From assembly GCA_024742395.1 (NCBI GenBank), contig JANSYO010000007.1:53483-117482 (forward strand): a stretch of DNA of 64,000 bases, in the 5' to 3' direction. The notes under the pieces are model-generated. The model was not told where the DNA came from. It made no database searches and saw only the letters and a list, made by a program, of their open reading frames with translations. The position numbers were made by a program, and so were the translations under genes. Shown piece by piece: positions 62,155 through 64,000 of this stretch (the stretch's first letter is position 1; each line of letters opens with the position of its first letter). Source of the stretch: Cytophagales bacterium. GTDB lineage: Bacteria > Bacteroidota > Bacteroidia > Cytophagales > Spirosomataceae.

Positions 62155-62688
62155 ATGACCACTAAAGTAGGAATAATTGTAGGAACGAACCGCAGGGATG
62201 CTATGTCCTTAGAGATGGCAAAGTATTATAGTCAAAGGCTTATAGAAAAAGGAGTGGAGGCGGTTACTTTAGATTTGGCACAACTGCCGGAGGACTTTGC
62301 CTTTTCAGCCCTATACCATAATAAAGGTAAAAACGAACATTACAACTACTACCAAACTGAGCTGGATGGCGTAGATAAATGCTTTATTATAGCTCCTGAG
62401 TATAATGGTTCTTTCCCGGGTGTATTAAAAGTGTTTATTGACGGTTTGCGTTATCCTGATTCTTTGAGAGATAAAAAAGTGGCCATGGTAGGTCTTTCTA
62501 ATGGTGTGCTTGGCAATGCTGTAGGCCTTGGTCACTTGAATGATATACTTAGTTATATGGGAGCCAATGTCTTAGGACTTCGGGTAAAATTAGGAGAAAT
62601 TGCTAAGCATTTTGACGGCGAGAAGGTTAGTCATCCACTTTATGAAAAGTTTATTGACGAGCAAATAGAGAAACTGCTTAGTTTTTAA
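62155..62688 (+). CDS. NADPH-dependent FMN reductase family protein
   Basis: 177-residue flavodoxin-like quinone/azo/chromate reductase. FMN phosphate loop VGTNRRDAMSLEMAKYY near the N-terminus, isoalloxazine contact IIAPEYNGSFPGVLKVFIDGLRYP, and AMVGLSNGVLGNAVGLGHLNDIL with LRVKLGEI at the end. Physiological substrate unknown. Directly upstream of tRNA-Arg, same strand. Confidence 0.88.
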   Translation: MTTKVGIIVGTNRRDAMSLEMAKYYSQRLIEKGVEAVTLDLAQLPEDFAFSALYHNKGKNEHYNYYQTELDGVDKCFIIAPEYNGSFPGVLKVFIDGLRYPDSLRDKKVAMVGLSNGVLGNAVGLGHLNDILSYMGANVLGLRVKLGEIAKHFDGEKVSHPLYEKFIDEQIEKLLSF

Positions 62689-62698
62689 TTCTTATCTC

Positions 62699-62706
62699 TA
62701 TTTTTG
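62699..62706 (+). promoter_or_regulatory. -7 box for tRNA-Arg
   Basis: TATTTTTG, an exact TAnnTTTG match ending 10 bp before the tRNA 5' end, the distance expected for a tRNA transcript starting near 62713. Confidence 0.5.
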
Positions 62707-62716
62707 CGAATCTTCT

Positions 62717-62788
62717 GGCTCTGTAGTTTAATGGATAGAACAGTGGTTTCCGGTACCATCGGTGGGGGTTCGATTCCCTCCAGAGCTA
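62717..62788 (+). tRNA. tRNA-Arg (anticodon CCG)
   Basis: Folds into a full cloverleaf: acceptor stem GGCTCTG with CAGAGCT (one G-U at the end), D stem GTTT/GAAC, anticodon stem GTGGT/ACCAT with 7-nt loop TTCCGGT and anticodon CCG at 62750-62752, T stem GGGGG/CCCTC with loop TTCGATT, discriminator A at 62788. CCA is not encoded. Reads the arginine codon CGG. It is the last ordinary gene before the CRISPR array. Confidence 0.93.
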
Positions 62789-62984
62789 CACTTATAGGAT
62801 TTATGTGGCTTATAATGAGGCTATTATATATTAAAAATTAAAGATGTATAAGTAAGTGTAAAAGTTTATTTTCTTTATAAATTGAAATACTTTCTAGCTC
62901 TGTATTATTTCTGCTTAACTCCATGGAATATAAAAGAAGTGGATTGATAATAAGCTATGATGGTAAAAATCGATAAAAAATAAA
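62789..62984. other. AT-rich gap between tRNA-Arg and the CRISPR fossil
   Basis: No gene, promoter or terminator that I can support. Low-complexity AT-rich sequence with short stop-filled frames; no copy of the tRNA 3' end that would mark an integrated element was seen. Confidence 0.4.
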
Positions 62985-63015
62985 GTTTCCTATTCCAAAT
63001 TAGTGCATTTAAGTC
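62985..63015 (-). repeat. Strongly decayed CRISPR repeat fossil left of the array
   Basis: This 31-nt stretch shares ATTCC, GTGC and TTAAG blocks with the array repeat in the same order: about 24 matches with three small gaps, or 20 of 30 without gaps. Its start lies 71 bp left of the first array repeat, close to the 64-66 bp period, leaving a 40-nt would-be spacer. Chance resemblance in AT-rich DNA cannot be excluded. Confidence 0.5.
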
Positions 63016-63055
63016 GAATGGATGTGACATGGTATTGCCGCATTTCGCAAAAGAA

Positions 63056-64000
63056 GTATTAATTCCGAACAAGTGCGATTAAGACACCTCTGGCAAAAGA
63101 GGACGTTAAAGCCTTGAGAAAGTTTCAATTCCGATTAGGTGCGATTAAGACTTCGGCTGAAATTGAGACTTGCGAGGTAATTCCTTAGTTTCAATTCCGA
63201 TTAGGTGCGATTAAGACAATGTTCTTGAACTTACAAGTAATTAAACTATTCTCGTTTCAATTCCGATTAGGTGCGATTAAGACCAGGAACCGGCACCCCG
63301 GCCACAAGTTCACAGCTTAGTTTCAATTCCGATTAGGTGCGATTAAGACAGTATGAACTGAACCCAAAGGATGTATCTGGATGGAGTTTCAATTCCGATT
63401 AGGTGCGATTAAGACGATGTAGCTTTCTCCGCCATCTACAGAAAGTATCGTTTCAATTCCGATTAGGTGCGATTAAGACCTTACGGCGGCTTATCCCAAG
63501 TATCTACTTAAGACGTTTCAATTCCGATTAGGTGCGATTAAGACATGATAGAGTTTGATTTCGTAGATGCCTGTTTGATGTTTCAATTCCGATTAGGAGC
63601 GATTAAGACTATAACCCGTTAATGAAATCAAGCGTATTAAACTAAGTTTCAATTCCGATTAGGTGCGATTAAGACTTCAAGAGATTTGGTACAAGTATTT
63701 ATCTCTAAATGGTTTCAATTCCGATTAGGTGCGATTAAGACGCAAAGTTCCTGTATCTGTCAAAGTATCTGCTTTGTTTCAATTCCGATTAGGTGCGATT
63801 AAGACTTTCTCTGTGTTTGCTGTGTTATTATTTGCTATTAGTTTCAATTCCGATTAGGTGCGATTAAGACCTCATCACAATCGGAGGCCTCACATTAGCC
63901 AAAGGTTTCAATTCCGATTAGGTGCGATTAAGACTATTAAGCATACCGCTAACCTGAACGGCTTCGGTAGTTTCAATTCCGATTAGGTGCGATTAAGACA
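63056..64000 (-). CRISPR. CRISPR array, at least 15 repeats, continues past window end
   Basis: Thirty-bp repeats starting GTTTCAATTCCGATTAGG and ending GTGCGATTAAGAC (plus strand) begin at 63056, 63122, 63188, 63254, 63320, 63386, 63450, 63515, 63580, 63646, 63712, 63776, 63841, 63905 and 63970. Fourteen full spacers of 34-36 bp lie between. The first repeat (63056-63085) is degenerate with five changes, and that at 63580 has one (T to A at base 19). On the minus strand the repeat ends ATTGAAAC, the usual 8-nt crRNA 5' handle of Cas6-processed type I/III systems, so transcription is leftward, with the leader to the right. The degenerate copy at the left is the leader-distal end, as expected. 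No cas gene is in the window; they would lie to the right or elsewhere. Subtype cannot be assigned. Confidence 0.97.

Noticed and set aside
62717..62788. tRNA-Arg as the attachment site of an integrated element holding the CRISPR array
   Set aside because: No second copy of the tRNA 3' end, no integrase and no compositional break were seen between the tRNA and the window end.

Overview
The window comes from a Bacteroidota chromosome, most likely a marine or halophilic member of the Cytophagales. The evidence is moderately AT-rich DNA, many lipoproteins with a Cys lipobox, many copies of the Bacteroidota -7 promoter box TAnnTTTG, a complete sodium-pumping NADH:quinone reductase (Na+-NQR) operon with apbE, and families typical of the phylum (TamB-like giant protein, DUF5916 outer-membrane protein, PhyH dioxygenase, PnuC, GbsR-type regulator). 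Genus cannot be decided from the sequence alone. Gene order is that of an ordinary, densely packed chromosome: short operons, many 4-50 bp tail overlaps between convergent genes, and no transposase, integrase or phage gene seen.

Layout. 1-2.2 kb: 5' part of ilvE (runs off the left edge) and an S41 lipoprotein protease, both leftward. 2.4-9.5 kb: nqrABCDEF-apbE, rightward from one clear promoter, facing a tiny four-cysteine membrane protein that looks like the NQR iron-centre maturation factor NqrM. 9.5-23.7 kb: CBS protein, SixA-like phosphatase, a 47-residue membrane protein, secreted nuclease/phosphatase-like protein, GbsR regulator, PBP1A, TsaD, TamB-like protein, DUF5916 outer-membrane protein and two hypotheticals. 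23.8-31.7 kb: ornithine aminotransferase divergent from an Lrp regulator, AraC regulator divergent from a PhyH dioxygenase, cysteine desulfurase, polyphosphate kinase. 31.8-39.8 kb: nucleoside transporter, a lipoprotein-serpin-lipoprotein group, guaB, MFS transporter, Tat-exported Gfo/Idh/MocA oxidoreductase. 39.8-46.6 kb: DinB, hotdog thioesterase, TetR, SGNH hydrolase, a lipoprotein, diheme cytochrome c, PnuC, glycosyltransferase, TerC. 46.5-53.3 kb: a 1290-residue UPF1-like helicase of DUF4011 architecture, a LuxE-like acyl-protein synthetase, a lipoprotein and an orphan histidine kinase. 53.5-62.7 kb: hemA, aldo/keto reductase, SGNH lipoprotein, lactonase-like propeller lipoprotein, another lipoprotein, ffh, a small secreted protein, fbaA and an FMN reductase.

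62.7-64 kb: tRNA-Arg(CCG), then a CRISPR array that runs off the right edge (15 repeats, 14 complete spacers seen). Read on the minus strand its repeat ends in ATTGAAAC, the usual 8-nt crRNA handle of Cas6-processed type I/III systems. The left-most repeat is degenerate in just the part expected for the leader-distal end. Both signs agree that the array is transcribed leftward and that its leader, and probably the cas genes, lie beyond the right edge. A still more decayed repeat fossil appears one unit further left.

Most of the window is housekeeping sequence. The strongest leads for follow-up are the CRISPR array with its fossil end, the DUF4011-type helicase with a vestigial nuclease-like tail, the NqrM-like protein, a nested hairpin over a promoter (22582-22633), an orphan terminator at 38340 that may end a small RNA, and several perfect palindromes in promoter regions.
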